64,000 nt of DNA from Paraflavitalea pollutisoli (lineage in GTDB: Bacteria > Bacteroidota > Bacteroidia > Chitinophagales > Chitinophagaceae), in the NCBI RefSeq assembly GCF_029360705.1, contig NZ_JARKMX010000004.1:1-64000 (forward strand), in the 5' to 3' direction. A program made the position numbers and the translations under genes. How positions within the stretch are numbered: the stretch's first letter is position 1; the number at the start of each line of letters is the position of its first letter. The notes beneath the pieces are model-generated. The model saw only the letters and a program-made list of their open reading frames with translations. It did no database searches and had not been told where the DNA came from. This document shows, one piece after another, positions 16,650-25,428 of the stretch.

Positions 16650-18125
16650 TTAGTGGCCTCCGGAGCCTTCCAGTTTGTCGTAGTCGATGCCCTGTGTTTT
16701 CAGGATCGATTTCGCTTTGATCGCATAGAAAGCGAGGTAGGCGAAACACAGTACACCTACGATGAACGAAGCCTGAATGCCGATCACACCAGGACCTGCC
16801 AGCCAGCCTTGCAACAAGCTCAGGATACCACCGCCCATGATCATCATGATGAGGTAGCTCGAGCCGGCGTTGGTATGGCGGCCCAATCCCGCAATGGCCA
16901 GCGTAAAGATACAAGGCCAGAGGGTAGAGCAGAACAGACCCACGCTGGTGAAGGCATACACACTGATCATACCATCGGAGAACATACCGATCAGCAACGC
17001 AGCGATGCCAAAGGACGACAGGATCAGCAACTGGCGGGCCGGGTTGCCCTTGCTCAGCAGGTCGGCGATGATGAGCGCCAGGATGATGACGGGATAGATA
17101 TAGAAAGGGGTAATGTCGTGATTGGCGATCACATTGATCAGCAGGAACACGCCGAATGCCAGGTAAGGCATCACGAAACGCAGGATCGATTTAACACCAC
17201 TGCTCAGGTTGAAGGCACCTACCGAGGCCGTCCAGCGACCCATCATCAGGCTCGCCCAGTACAGGGATACATAAGGAGCTACCTTCTCAGCCGTGAAGGG
17301 CAGGCCTTCCGGCGTCTTCAGGTGTTCTTCCATAAACTGGGGCAGGTTGGCGGCAGTAGCCACTTCCACACCGACATACACGAAAATGCCGATCATACCC
17401 AACACGAGTTGCGGGTAATTCATCGGGCTTTTGCGGGGCAGGGTAGCGGCATAGTCCGTTAAAGAAGCGTCTTTGGGTGCTTCTTCTACGCTATCGATCT
17501 TATTGGGAACCGAGGAGAATTTAAAAATGAGGGCTACGATCACAAAAGCCGCACCCAATACGAGGTAAGGTATTTTTACAGCACCGATATCGGCCACGGT
17601 ATTTTTGCTGGTAACCGATCCGAAGATCGCAAAGCTCACCAGTACGGGACCCAGGGTGGTGCCAAAATTATTTACACCACCGGCCAGGCTAAGTCGTTGG
17701 GCACCCGTTTTGGGATCGCCCATCACAATGGCCAGGGGGTTGGCGGCTGTTTGTTGCAGGGAGAAACCGAGGCCCACAATGAACAGGCCCGAGATCATCA
17801 GCGGAAAGGATTCACTTTCGGCTGCCGGGTAAAACAACAGGGTACCCAATGCCGAAATGATCAGACCAATGGCAATACCATTCTTATAACCAATCTTATT
17901 CAGTAAGTCGCCACCCACAGCCTTGCTCCAGCCCACATAGATCAGGGAACCTACTGTATAAGCCACATAAAAGGCGAAAGCGACCATTTGCGCCTGCCAG
18001 GGCTCCAGATGCAGTTTTTCGCGAAACACAGGGATCAGGATATCATTGCTGGCAGCAACAAATCCCCAGAAGAAGAAAACCGAGACCAGTACTCCGAACT
18101 GGGACCATTTGGTGGGTTTAGACAT
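16650..18125 (-). CDS. FucP/GluP-type sugar:H+ symporter (MFS)
   Basis: 491 residues with about 12 membrane segments. The N terminus (FFFWGFVAASNDILIPVFRE) and the LGFSLQQTAANPLAIVMG block are hallmarks of the FucP family, which imports L-fucose, glucose or galactose with protons across the inner membrane. The segment about 235-300 carries a family-variable loop. The adjacent ROK kinase makes glucose the more likely substrate. The start is the ATG at 18125. A TACTTTTA element (one mismatch to the -7 box) lies in the 254-bp divergent spacer shared with glgA. Confidence 0.85.
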   Translation of the reverse strand: MSKPTKWSQFGVLVSVFFFWGFVAASNDILIPVFREKLHLEPWQAQMVAFAFYVAYTVGSLIYVGWSKAVGGDLLNKIGYKNGIAIGLIISALGTLLFYPAAESESFPLMISGLFIVGLGFSLQQTAANPLAIVMGDPKTGAQRLSLAGGVNNFGTTLGPVLVSFAIFGSVTSKNTVADIGAVKIPYLVLGAAFVIVALIFKFSSVPNKIDSVEEAPKDASLTDYAATLPRKSPMNYPQLVLGMIGIFVYVGVEVATAANLPQFMEEHLKTPEGLPFTAEKVAPYVSLYWASLMMGRWTASVGAFNLSSGVKSILRFVMPYLAFGVFLLINVIANHDITPFYIYPVIILALIIADLLSKGNPARQLLILSSFGIAALLIGMFSDGMISVYAFTSVGLFCSTLWPCIFTLAIAGLGRHTNAGSSYLIMMIMGGGILSLLQGWLAGPGVIGIQASFIVGVLCFAYLAFYAIKAKSILKTQGIDYDKLEGSGGH

Positions 18126-18379
18126 GCAATACCGTTTTAGCTAATTTGATTAAAATTGGTTAAAAGTAAATGTTTTTTGCTTTGACAGCTAGGGTGGCCC
18201 AAAATTTATACAAGGCGCCCCGGGCACTAGTGTCGCAAATGTAGCTTTTGTAATGATACTGCAACCTGCTGATGATCACACATAAGCATTCTTTTGCCTT
18301 TTTTAAGCCTTGTGCAACAATGAATCAAAATCCTTCCTAAATTGACAGGGATTTATGCACACCAATTAGTTGAAACAGC

Positions 18380-19798
18380 ATGGAGATCTTACACGTCAGC
18401 GCAGAATGTTACCCGGTGGCCAAAGCAGGGGGATTGGGAGATGTGGTGGGTGCGCTACCAAAATACCTCAACGAAGCAGGGCATATCGCCAAAGTGGTGA
18501 TGCCCATGTATCGAACAAAATTCCTGTATCAGAACGACTGGGATGTGGTACACAAGGGCAATACCAACCTGGGCAACTGGTGGTTCGATTTTACCATTAT
18601 TAAAGAAAGACATAATAAACTCGGGTTCGATCTGTACCTGGTAGATATCAATGGACTGTTAGACCGGGAAAAAGTATACGGCTACGACGACGATACGGAA
18701 CGCTTTACCGCCTTCCAGATCGCCGTACTGGACTGGGTCAGTGCCTGGCAACATCATCCCGATGTGATCCATGTACACGATCACCACACAGCGCTGATCC
18801 CCTTCATGCTGAAGAACTCCATCAAATACCGGCCGATTGCCGGCATCCGGACCGTACTGACCATCCACAATGCCCAGTACCAGGGCTGGATGAGCTGGGC
18901 ACAAGGCATCTTCATCCCGACCTACGACATGTGGCAATGGGGGCTTTTGGAATGGGACAAGACCATCAATCCGCTGGCCTGTGGCATCAAATGTGCCGAC
19001 AAGGTCACCACCGTGAGCCCCAGCTACCTCGAAGAGCTTAAATACGTGAGCAACGGGCTCGAGGCACTGTTTGAATACGAAAAAGGCAAGTGTTACGGTA
19101 TATTGAACGGCATCGACGTCAAGGTTTGGGATCCGCACAGCGACGAATACCTCACCCACCGCTATGGGCTGGAGGATTTGGAGGCAGGCAAGGCCAAGAA
19201 TAAGATGCAGCTCTGCGACCAGTTTTCGCTCGATTTCGACAAACCCCTCATCGGGTTTATCGGCCGGCTGGTAGGAGAGAAGGGGGCCGATCTGTTGCCC
19301 CAGGCTATCCGCGACTCGCTCATGCACATCGGGCGTCGCATGAACTTCTTAATATTGGGTAGCGGATTTCCCGAGGTGGAAGCTGCCCTGTCTGCGCTCA
19401 AACCCCTCTCGCAATACGATTACAATGTCTTCATTGGCTACAATGAAGGACTCAGTCATACTATGTACGCCGGCATGGATTTTCTGCTCATGCCTTCGCG
19501 GGTAGAGCCCTGCGGCCTCAACCAAATGTACTCCATGCGCTATGGAACGGTGCCGATGGTACGCCGTACCGGTGGACTGAAAGATACCGTGATCGACTAT
19601 GGCGATCCGGGAGGATATGGTATTTGCTACAACAACACAAGTGTAGGCGATATTACCCATGCCATCTGGCGGGCAACGGAATTGTATCACCAGAAGGACA
19701 CCGTAAAAAGGATTCGCAGGCAGATGATGCAGCTCGATTTTAGCTGGGAGTCCAGTGTTCAGCAGTATGTCGACGTTTACCAGGCAGCATTGGTATAA
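18380..19798 (+). CDS. glgA: Glycogen synthase
   Basis: 472 residues, full length for bacterial GlgA (GT5). The N-terminal Rossmann domain begins MEILHVSAECYPVAKAGGLG, where KAGGLGD contacts ADP-glucose. The C-terminal domain holds PSRVEPCGLNQMYSMRYG, with the conserved Glu-containing sugar-nucleotide site, and MVRRTGGLKDTV. It transfers glucose from ADP-glucose to a growing alpha-1,4-glucan. glgC follows 90 bp downstream on the same strand, and glgB is 13 kb away. The promoter should lie in the spacer shared with the divergent sugar permease. Confidence 0.96.
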   Translation: MEILHVSAECYPVAKAGGLGDVVGALPKYLNEAGHIAKVVMPMYRTKFLYQNDWDVVHKGNTNLGNWWFDFTIIKERHNKLGFDLYLVDINGLLDREKVYGYDDDTERFTAFQIAVLDWVSAWQHHPDVIHVHDHHTALIPFMLKNSIKYRPIAGIRTVLTIHNAQYQGWMSWAQGIFIPTYDMWQWGLLEWDKTINPLACGIKCADKVTTVSPSYLEELKYVSNGLEALFEYEKGKCYGILNGIDVKVWDPHSDEYLTHRYGLEDLEAGKAKNKMQLCDQFSLDFDKPLIGFIGRLVGEKGADLLPQAIRDSLMHIGRRMNFLILGSGFPEVEAALSALKPLSQYDYNVFIGYNEGLSHTMYAGMDFLLMPSRVEPCGLNQMYSMRYGTVPMVRRTGGLKDTVIDYGDPGGYGICYNNTSVGDITHAIWRATELYHQKDTVKRIRRQMMQLDFSWESSVQQYVDVYQAALV

Positions 19799-19888
19799 AC
19801 ATTATAGCCATAAAGCTGTTGTACCAGCATCTTATCGTTGCAAAAAAAGGATAGAATAGCACTGATCAAATATAAAAACCCGACAAAT

Positions 19889-21163
19889 ATGAGTAAACAA
19901 GTGATTGCAGTCATATTGGGTGGAGGAGCCGGCACCAGGTTGTACCCCCTTACTGCCAGCCGTTCCAAGCCTGCCGTGCCGATTGCTGGTAAGTATCGCC
20001 TGGTAGACATCCCTATTTCCAATTGTATCAACTCCGGTATCAACCGCATGTTCGTGTTGACACAATTCAACTCTGCCTCGCTCAACAAGCACATCAAGAA
20101 CACGTACCACTTCAGTATTTTCAGCAGTGCGTTTGTTGATATCCTGGCAGCGGAGCAAACACCAGACAACCCGTCCTGGTACCAGGGTACCGCCGATGCC
20201 GTACGGCAATCGCTGCGCCACCTCAATCAGCATGAATGTGAATATGTACTCATTCTGTCGGGCGACCAGCTGTACCAGATGGACTTTCAGAAAATGCTGC
20301 AGAACCACAAGGATAGCGGGGCCGATATTTCCATCGCTACCATCCCGGTACCTGCCCGCGAAGCATCTGACTTCGGCATACTGAAAGCCGACGAGAACAA
20401 CCTGATCACCTCCTTCATTGAGAAGCCTAAGAAAGAATTGCTGCCCGATTGGTCGAGCGATACCGGTCCCGAAATGGAAGCGCAGGGCAAAGTATACCTG
20501 GCCTCCATGGGTATTTACATCTTCAACAGGAAGCTACTCAACGACCTGCTGTTGGATGTATACAAGGATTGCACAGACTTCGGTAAAGAGATCCTGCCCG
20601 GATCCCTGCAGAACTATAAAGTGGCCAGCTACCAGTACGATGGTTACTGGACCGATATCGGCCACATCTATTCCTTCTTCGAGGCCAACCTGGCCCTGAC
20701 GCAGGATATCCCGCCCTTCAACCTGTTCGACAACTCCAACGCGGTGTATACCCGTGCGCGGATGTTGCCGCCGGCGAAGATCAGCGGTACTACCCTCGAA
20801 AAAGCCATCATCTCAGAAGGCTGTATCATCAATGCCAGCCGCATCGAGCACAGTGTGATCGGTATTCGTAGCCGCATCGGTTATGGTACCACCATCGTGA
20901 GCAGCTACCTGATGGGTACCGACTATTACGAAACGATTCCCGAGATGTCACATGCCACCGAACGTGGCCTGCCCACACTCGGCATCGGTGACCGTTGTTA
21001 CATCAAAAATGCCATCATCGACAAGAACTGCCGGATTGGTAATGATGTACGCATCAACGGGCACGATCAGCTGGAAAGCACCGATCATTCGCTCTATACC
21101 ATCAAAGATGGTATCGTAGTCGTGAAGAAAGGGGCCATCCTGCCTGATGGATTTGTGATCTAA
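19889..21163 (+). CDS. glgC: Glucose-1-phosphate adenylyltransferase
   Basis: 424 residues from the ATG at 19889, which matches where family proteins begin (SKQVIAVILGGGAGTRLYP). Conserved blocks are SKPAVPIAGKYRLVDIPISN, the GTADAVRQ loop, ILSGDQLYQMDF, the FIEKPK substrate lysine and DGYWTDIG. The C-terminal quarter is a left-handed beta-helix. It makes ADP-glucose from ATP and glucose-1-phosphate, the committed and normally allosterically controlled step of glycogen synthesis. It directly follows glgA and is closed by a terminator. Confidence 0.96.
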   Translation: MSKQVIAVILGGGAGTRLYPLTASRSKPAVPIAGKYRLVDIPISNCINSGINRMFVLTQFNSASLNKHIKNTYHFSIFSSAFVDILAAEQTPDNPSWYQGTADAVRQSLRHLNQHECEYVLILSGDQLYQMDFQKMLQNHKDSGADISIATIPVPAREASDFGILKADENNLITSFIEKPKKELLPDWSSDTGPEMEAQGKVYLASMGIYIFNRKLLNDLLLDVYKDCTDFGKEILPGSLQNYKVASYQYDGYWTDIGHIYSFFEANLALTQDIPPFNLFDNSNAVYTRARMLPPAKISGTTLEKAIISEGCIINASRIEHSVIGIRSRIGYGTTIVSSYLMGTDYYETIPEMSHATERGLPTLGIGDRCYIKNAIIDKNCRIGNDVRINGHDQLESTDHSLYTIKDGIVVVKKGAILPDGFVI

Positions 21164-21190
21164 CAGCGCGTTACAAACTATATTGAAAAA

Positions 21191-21214
21191 GTCGCCCCCG
21201 GGCGGCTTTTTTTT
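21191..21214 (+). terminator. Terminator after glgC
   Basis: GTCGCC (21191-21196) pairs with GGCGGC (21201-21206), including one G-T pair, with a CCCG loop and a following run of eight T. Confidence 0.75.
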
Positions 21215-21306
21215 ATGTCCGACAGCGTAGAACCTATCATAGATGCCGCTAAAGCTCTTGCCGGGGTTTTCGGAAGCTAACCTCACCTGAATACCCACAC
21301 TAATTC

Positions 21307-21337
21307 TTTGATTTCTGTCGATCATTGTTTACTTTTA
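21307..21337 (+). promoter_or_regulatory. Promoter TTTG-N19-TACTTTTA of the desaturase operon
   Basis: TTTG at 21307-21310 is followed after exactly 19 bp by TACTTTTA (21330-21337), one mismatch from TAnnTTTG. The predicted start leaves a leader of about 80 bp before the ATG at 21427. Confidence 0.5.
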
Positions 21338-21426
21338 CCGATTAATGGTGGCCGAAATCTCCCGGCTGTTGTGAACCAGCTTCTTTGTGCGCGCTGCCAG
21401 TTGCTCCGACAATAAAAACCTCCCAT

Positions 21427-22209
21427 ATGACCCACGCTGAAATTGTACGTCGTGTTCAATGGAAAGACCTGCGCCAGCTCAATGTCTGCGAAATGCTCAT
21501 CGAAAACAACCTGACCATTCCCTGGTTGCTCGGTTCCTGGACGCTCGCTTATATTGGTTATTACTGGTTTGCATTACCATTTTCTGCTTTCTTCTTCCTC
21601 ACCGCTTTACGACAGGTACACAATGGCTTCCACAATTCACTTGGCACCAATAAATTTCTTACCTGGCTTTCGCTGTACCTGAATAGTATCCTGATGATGG
21701 CGTCGATCCATGCGGTTAAGTTCAACCATATCCGTCACCACAAATACTGCCTCACGGAGGAAGATTATGAAGGCAAATCGGCAGGGATGTCGTGGTACGG
21801 AGCGATACTCTATGGACCGGTACACATGTTCCTGATCCATAAGGTCACCCTGCAGTTGGGCAACAAGCAATATGTACGCAACGTATTAGTCGAACTGCTT
21901 TCGATTGCGCTATTTGCTTTCGTGGTTTTTTATTTCCAGTTATATTTCCTGATCTACCACATTATAGTAATGGTTATCGGAGAATTCCTGATGGCGTTTT
22001 TTGCGGTATGGACCGTGCATCACCATACGGAAGAAACACCTGAACTGGCCCGTACGCAAAGAAGTGGCTGGAAGAACCGCATCACCTTCAGCATGTTTTA
22101 TCACCTCGAACACCATCTATTTCCGGCAGTACCCACCATCAAACTACCCGAATTGGCTCGCCGCATCGATGAAACCTTGCCTGAACTGGAGAAAAAACAA
22201 ACGTTTTGA
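21427..22209 (+). CDS. Membrane fatty acid desaturase/hydroxylase family protein
   Basis: 260 residues. Three histidine boxes for a di-iron centre are visible: HNGFH (HxxxH), HIRHHK (HxxHH) and HLEHH near the C terminus, plus VHHH before the last box. About four to five membrane segments surround them. Members of this family oxidise acyl chains, sphingolipids or carotenoids at the membrane; the chemistry here cannot be narrowed. The stop shares a base with the start of the archaemetzincin gene. An upstream in-frame extension to 21385 is not supported. Confidence 0.85.
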   Translation: MTHAEIVRRVQWKDLRQLNVCEMLIENNLTIPWLLGSWTLAYIGYYWFALPFSAFFFLTALRQVHNGFHNSLGTNKFLTWLSLYLNSILMMASIHAVKFNHIRHHKYCLTEEDYEGKSAGMSWYGAILYGPVHMFLIHKVTLQLGNKQYVRNVLVELLSIALFAFVVFYFQLYFLIYHIIVMVIGEFLMAFFAVWTVHHHTEETPELARTQRSGWKNRITFSMFYHLEHHLFPAVPTIKLPELARRIDETLPELEKKQTF

Positions 22210-22847
22210 TGGGCATGAACAAACGACCGCCCACAGGCGGCCAGCCACAATTACAAAAATGTATACTGTTCTTATTGTTACCCTGGTTGTCCGGCAAAGT
22301 AGCCTGCCGGCAACCAGTGATACATGTATCGCGTGTAGTAGTGGTCCAACCGCTGGGTGACTTCCCGTCGGCGACGGCAAAACAGGTATACAATGAGCTA
22401 AAATCGGTCCATCGTAAGGTGTTACTGCGGTCATCTATCCCACTTCCTGCGCATGCCTGGTATGCACCACGTATTCGTTACCGGGCAGATTCATTGATCG
22501 CGTACCTGCGACAGTTTGGTAGCAGCGATACTGTCTTGATCGGACTGACAACACAAGATATCAGTGTTACCAAGGGCGACATAAAGGATTGGGGAGTGAT
22601 GGGCTACGGCTATTGTCCGGGCCAGGCCTGCGTTGCATCTACTTATCGCTTGACGAAAAAGCGCCAGCAACAACAGTATTATAAAGTAGCGATCCATGAA
22701 CTTGGTCATACCCAGGGATTGCCACATTGCAGTGTGATATCCTGCTATATGCGTGACGCAGCGGGAGGCAATCCCCTCGATGAAGAACATGACTTTTGCC
22801 CTGACTGCAAATCTTTTTTAGTCAGCAAAGGGTGGCAATTGAGATAA
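22209..22847 (+). CDS. Archaemetzincin-family zinc metalloprotease
   Basis: 212 residues. The zinc site HELGHTQGLPHC is followed by Cys-x4-Cys-x-Met (SVISCYM) and, after a short spacer, CPDC, which together reproduce the archaemetzincin pattern. A hydrophobic N-terminal segment (CILFLLLPWLSGKVAC) suggests export or lipidation. Substrates of archaemetzincins are poorly known. The ATG overlaps the desaturase stop by one base; a second ATG at 22215 is possible. A membrane protein gene follows within 23 bp, so the three genes look like one operon. Confidence 0.8.
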   Translation: MGMNKRPPTGGQPQLQKCILFLLLPWLSGKVACRQPVIHVSRVVVVQPLGDFPSATAKQVYNELKSVHRKVLLRSSIPLPAHAWYAPRIRYRADSLIAYLRQFGSSDTVLIGLTTQDISVTKGDIKDWGVMGYGYCPGQACVASTYRLTKKRQQQQYYKVAIHELGHTQGLPHCSVISCYMRDAAGGNPLDEEHDFCPDCKSFLVSKGWQLR

Positions 22848-22870
22848 AGTATAGTACTTTTATACGATCT

Positions 22871-23479
22871 ATGTTGCAATACATCCTGTTGAATAGGAAA
22901 AAGTTTTGGGGTTTGGTCATATTTTTTGTGGCCATATTTGTCGTGTTGACCATCTTCAATCGTACTACACCCTTTGAATCTTACCTGCAGGATGCATGGA
23001 TGAATGGATTTCTGGCTTTTTCACTGGCCTTCTTCGGCTATATTGTTTTTCTGCTGGGCGCTTACATGGATTTTTCGAAGGCCACGGTATTATTTGCCAG
23101 CGCTCCATTCAAATACCTGCTCGCAAATGGTTTCTGGATCAGCTACACGGCTACCCGCTCGCGCTTTTTGTTTTCCGGCAAAAGAACCACTGGCGTCGTC
23201 GATGGGTTTCCGGTGAAGATCAAAAGTGCTTCCAGTCAAGGATTCAATATCTATATCGGCGTAGATGAAAAGATCAACGAGCGCAGAACGAAAAAAGAGA
23301 TCGAAGAACTGCTGAAGCCAAGGGGACTCAAGTTTGAAGACATCTTTGTACAAACGTCCATCCTGCTTCCTAAAGAGGCTGTCCACGATAAAGAAGTATT
23401 GGAACTCATCGAAGACCAGATCGCCTTCCTGAAAGTAAACGGTTTTGAGCCACGCCTGGATCCTCCCTCCAGAAGCTAA
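22871..23479 (+). CDS. Integral membrane hypothetical protein
   Basis: 202 residues from the ATG at 22871. Two membrane segments are clear (about 14-31, FWGLVIFFVAIFVVLTIF; about 48-70, MNGFLAFSLAFFGYIVFLLG). They are followed by a soluble region of about 120 residues with alternating strands and a charged helix (KINERRTKKEIEELL). I do not recognise the family. An open frame from GTG 22832 overlaps the upstream gene and is less likely. Position suggests co-transcription with the archaemetzincin. Confidence 0.65.
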   Translation: MLQYILLNRKKFWGLVIFFVAIFVVLTIFNRTTPFESYLQDAWMNGFLAFSLAFFGYIVFLLGAYMDFSKATVLFASAPFKYLLANGFWISYTATRSRFLFSGKRTTGVVDGFPVKIKSASSQGFNIYIGVDEKINERRTKKEIEELLKPRGLKFEDIFVQTSILLPKEAVHDKEVLELIEDQIAFLKVNGFEPRLDPPSRS

Positions 23480-23578
23480 CAGTCGCCACTTCTAAAAAAC
23501 ACCATCAGCCATTCTGTACAACGTTTACACCGATTAAACGTATATTCGTTTGCACATACGCTTAATCGTGATCCTGTT

Positions 23579-23740
23579 ATGCAAACTGAACCAACCACCA
23601 CGCTGTACCGTCCAGTCTTGACCCAGCAGTTTAGGGCGGTGGACCGGCTCAATAGCAGACATGCCTGCAATCAATCAGGAAGTAGGGGACCTATAGCCAA
23701 CACTCCTCGCCGCCAGGTATTTGCACAGCTTATAGCTTAG
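23579..23740 (+). other. Short open frame, possible gene remnant
   Basis: 53 codons starting MQTEPTTTLYRPV and ending before 23740. The opening recalls the TLYRPV start of some Bacteroidota hypothetical proteins, but the rest resembles nothing and the end overlaps the stop of the next gene by 4 bp. CGATTAA and TTAATCG (about 23531-23568) form an inverted repeat upstream. It may be a decayed gene or chance. Confidence 0.15.
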
Positions 23741-25215
23741 TAGGTGTATTCGGCAAATCGGGCTTCCGTATTTATTAATGATTGAATCCAGAAACGGTTT
23801 TTAAACCAACAGGTAGCCGAGCCTTCAAAGGTGTAAGATTTTGTATTGATCGTTTCCTTCTTATAAGTATCCAGATCTATGACTATATACGCACCCTGCG
23901 CATTTTTAAGATCCCCAATATTCGTGGCTATTATTAGTTGGTTGTTCCTGACTGTGTATCCTATAGAAGTTTTTCTGAGGGTATAACTTAGGAACTCCTT
24001 TTTACAGGCGATATGTGTCAGCACCTTCAGGTCCTGGTCGTATATGGATACAATGATCGTATGTTTTGCTGTGGCCCAGGAACCAGGATACTTGCCTTCT
24101 TCACTGGTCAGTACCTCCCGAATGGCAATGATCCGGCCATTGTGTTGTATAATTCCTTCGGGCTCCAGATCTTTTAACTCTTTATACTTTAACTGCTCTT
24201 GAGCATTGACGGGCAGCGCCATAATATTGTCGAAAAACGCTCTATCGGCAGGTGCTGTCACTGCTAACACCTTTTTGCGGCTGAAGTCAAAACTGAATAT
24301 ATTAACACTTACTCCTTCGGTTCCAGGAGGAAGTAGTAAAAGGGATTGGTCGTTTTGCTCATTGATGGCCAACCTGAATCCACCGAAAGTTGAAAGCTTC
24401 GTCAGGTTTGTTGCTAATCGATCAACAGCTTTGCCATGCCGGTCAAATTTCTCCACTACTACGTTTTTGTTATTGGAGGATACGATAAAAAAATCTCCCT
24501 GGTTGTTGGCAATCGCACCATCAAACATATTATCGGTACCATCGGTCTTAATGGGTAAGATCTGGCGTTCACTAAAATTTTCCCCACCAGAAGTGATAAG
24601 GTTAAATTCTATACTTTCTCCTTCCCATTTGCCACTGTTGCTATTGTATTTTTCGTGGTACCGTCGATTGGATACACGGATGAGCACGTGCTGAAACGTA
24701 CCGTCTGGACCAGTAAGCACTTTTGCCTCAACATGTTTATCACTCTGGCGTTCCATGATTAATTTATCAAATGCTATTTCCCCTGATTGAAGATCGACTC
24801 CCAGTACATACACCAATATGGTAGGTGCCGGCGCATTACGTTCTTTCTCATATCGGGTGTAGAAAGCCAAACCCAATTTGGGGGTTTTGGCAACACCAAA
24901 GAGGTTTCCATCCACCGGAATATCCCATTTGGTGTTCAATTTATCGTCTACCTGTAACAAACGGGGTTTCCAGGTGCCATTAGTCATGGCAGCAACGACT
25001 GCCGCAGTATCCCCAATGTATAGAATGGCATTTTGATAAGTATAGTTGTATTGGTGTATGTGTGCGCCTCCGGCGTTAGCCATTATGCTTATTGTACTCC
25101 AGTCTTTATTTGTCTCTGTTTGCCTGGTAATAAGCTGTGCGGTAGCCGAAAAATTAAATGACAGTAACAGAAAATATAACAATACACGGGTGCGGTGGAT
25201 AAAAACAAATAACAT
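23737..25215 (-). CDS. Secreted hypothetical protein, possible beta-propeller
   Basis: 492 residues with an N-terminal signal sequence (hydrophobic core about 10-26, ending ATAQ). The body is almost all short beta strands with repeated aspartate turns (for example VDDKLNTKWDIPVDG, IYDQDLKVLTHI, VIDLDTYKKETI), suggesting a six- or seven-bladed propeller. No catalytic motif or known family is recognisable. Codon use is visibly more AT-rich than in the flanking genes, which could mean transfer or relaxed selection. It has no obvious operon partner. Confidence 0.65.
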   Translation of the reverse strand: MLFVFIHRTRVLLYFLLLSFNFSATAQLITRQTETNKDWSTISIMANAGGAHIHQYNYTYQNAILYIGDTAAVVAAMTNGTWKPRLLQVDDKLNTKWDIPVDGNLFGVAKTPKLGLAFYTRYEKERNAPAPTILVYVLGVDLQSGEIAFDKLIMERQSDKHVEAKVLTGPDGTFQHVLIRVSNRRYHEKYNSNSGKWEGESIEFNLITSGGENFSERQILPIKTDGTDNMFDGAIANNQGDFFIVSSNNKNVVVEKFDRHGKAVDRLATNLTKLSTFGGFRLAINEQNDQSLLLLPPGTEGVSVNIFSFDFSRKKVLAVTAPADRAFFDNIMALPVNAQEQLKYKELKDLEPEGIIQHNGRIIAIREVLTSEEGKYPGSWATAKHTIIVSIYDQDLKVLTHIACKKEFLSYTLRKTSIGYTVRNNQLIIATNIGDLKNAQGAYIVIDLDTYKKETINTKSYTFEGSATCWFKNRFWIQSLINTEARFAEYTY

Positions 25216-25428
25216 GTTTGTAGGGGTTAGGCCGGTAAAGATACCAGCCAGCTATTAATATACAAAGATTTATGCCCCCCGCTACAATGGAGCCCAGGTA
25301 ATGACCTGGAACTGACAAGCCCTTTTCCGGCTATCCTGGAGTAGGGGAAATAAGGAATTCCCGACTATGTGTACCAATTACACAATAACTCCTTATCTTT
25401 CCGTCGTCAACCACTAATAACGATTGCT

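Noticed and set aside
16653-17462. 269-codon plus-strand open frame
   Set aside because: Antisense to the FucP-type permease; composition rich in Gln, Asp and Arg typical of shadow frames.
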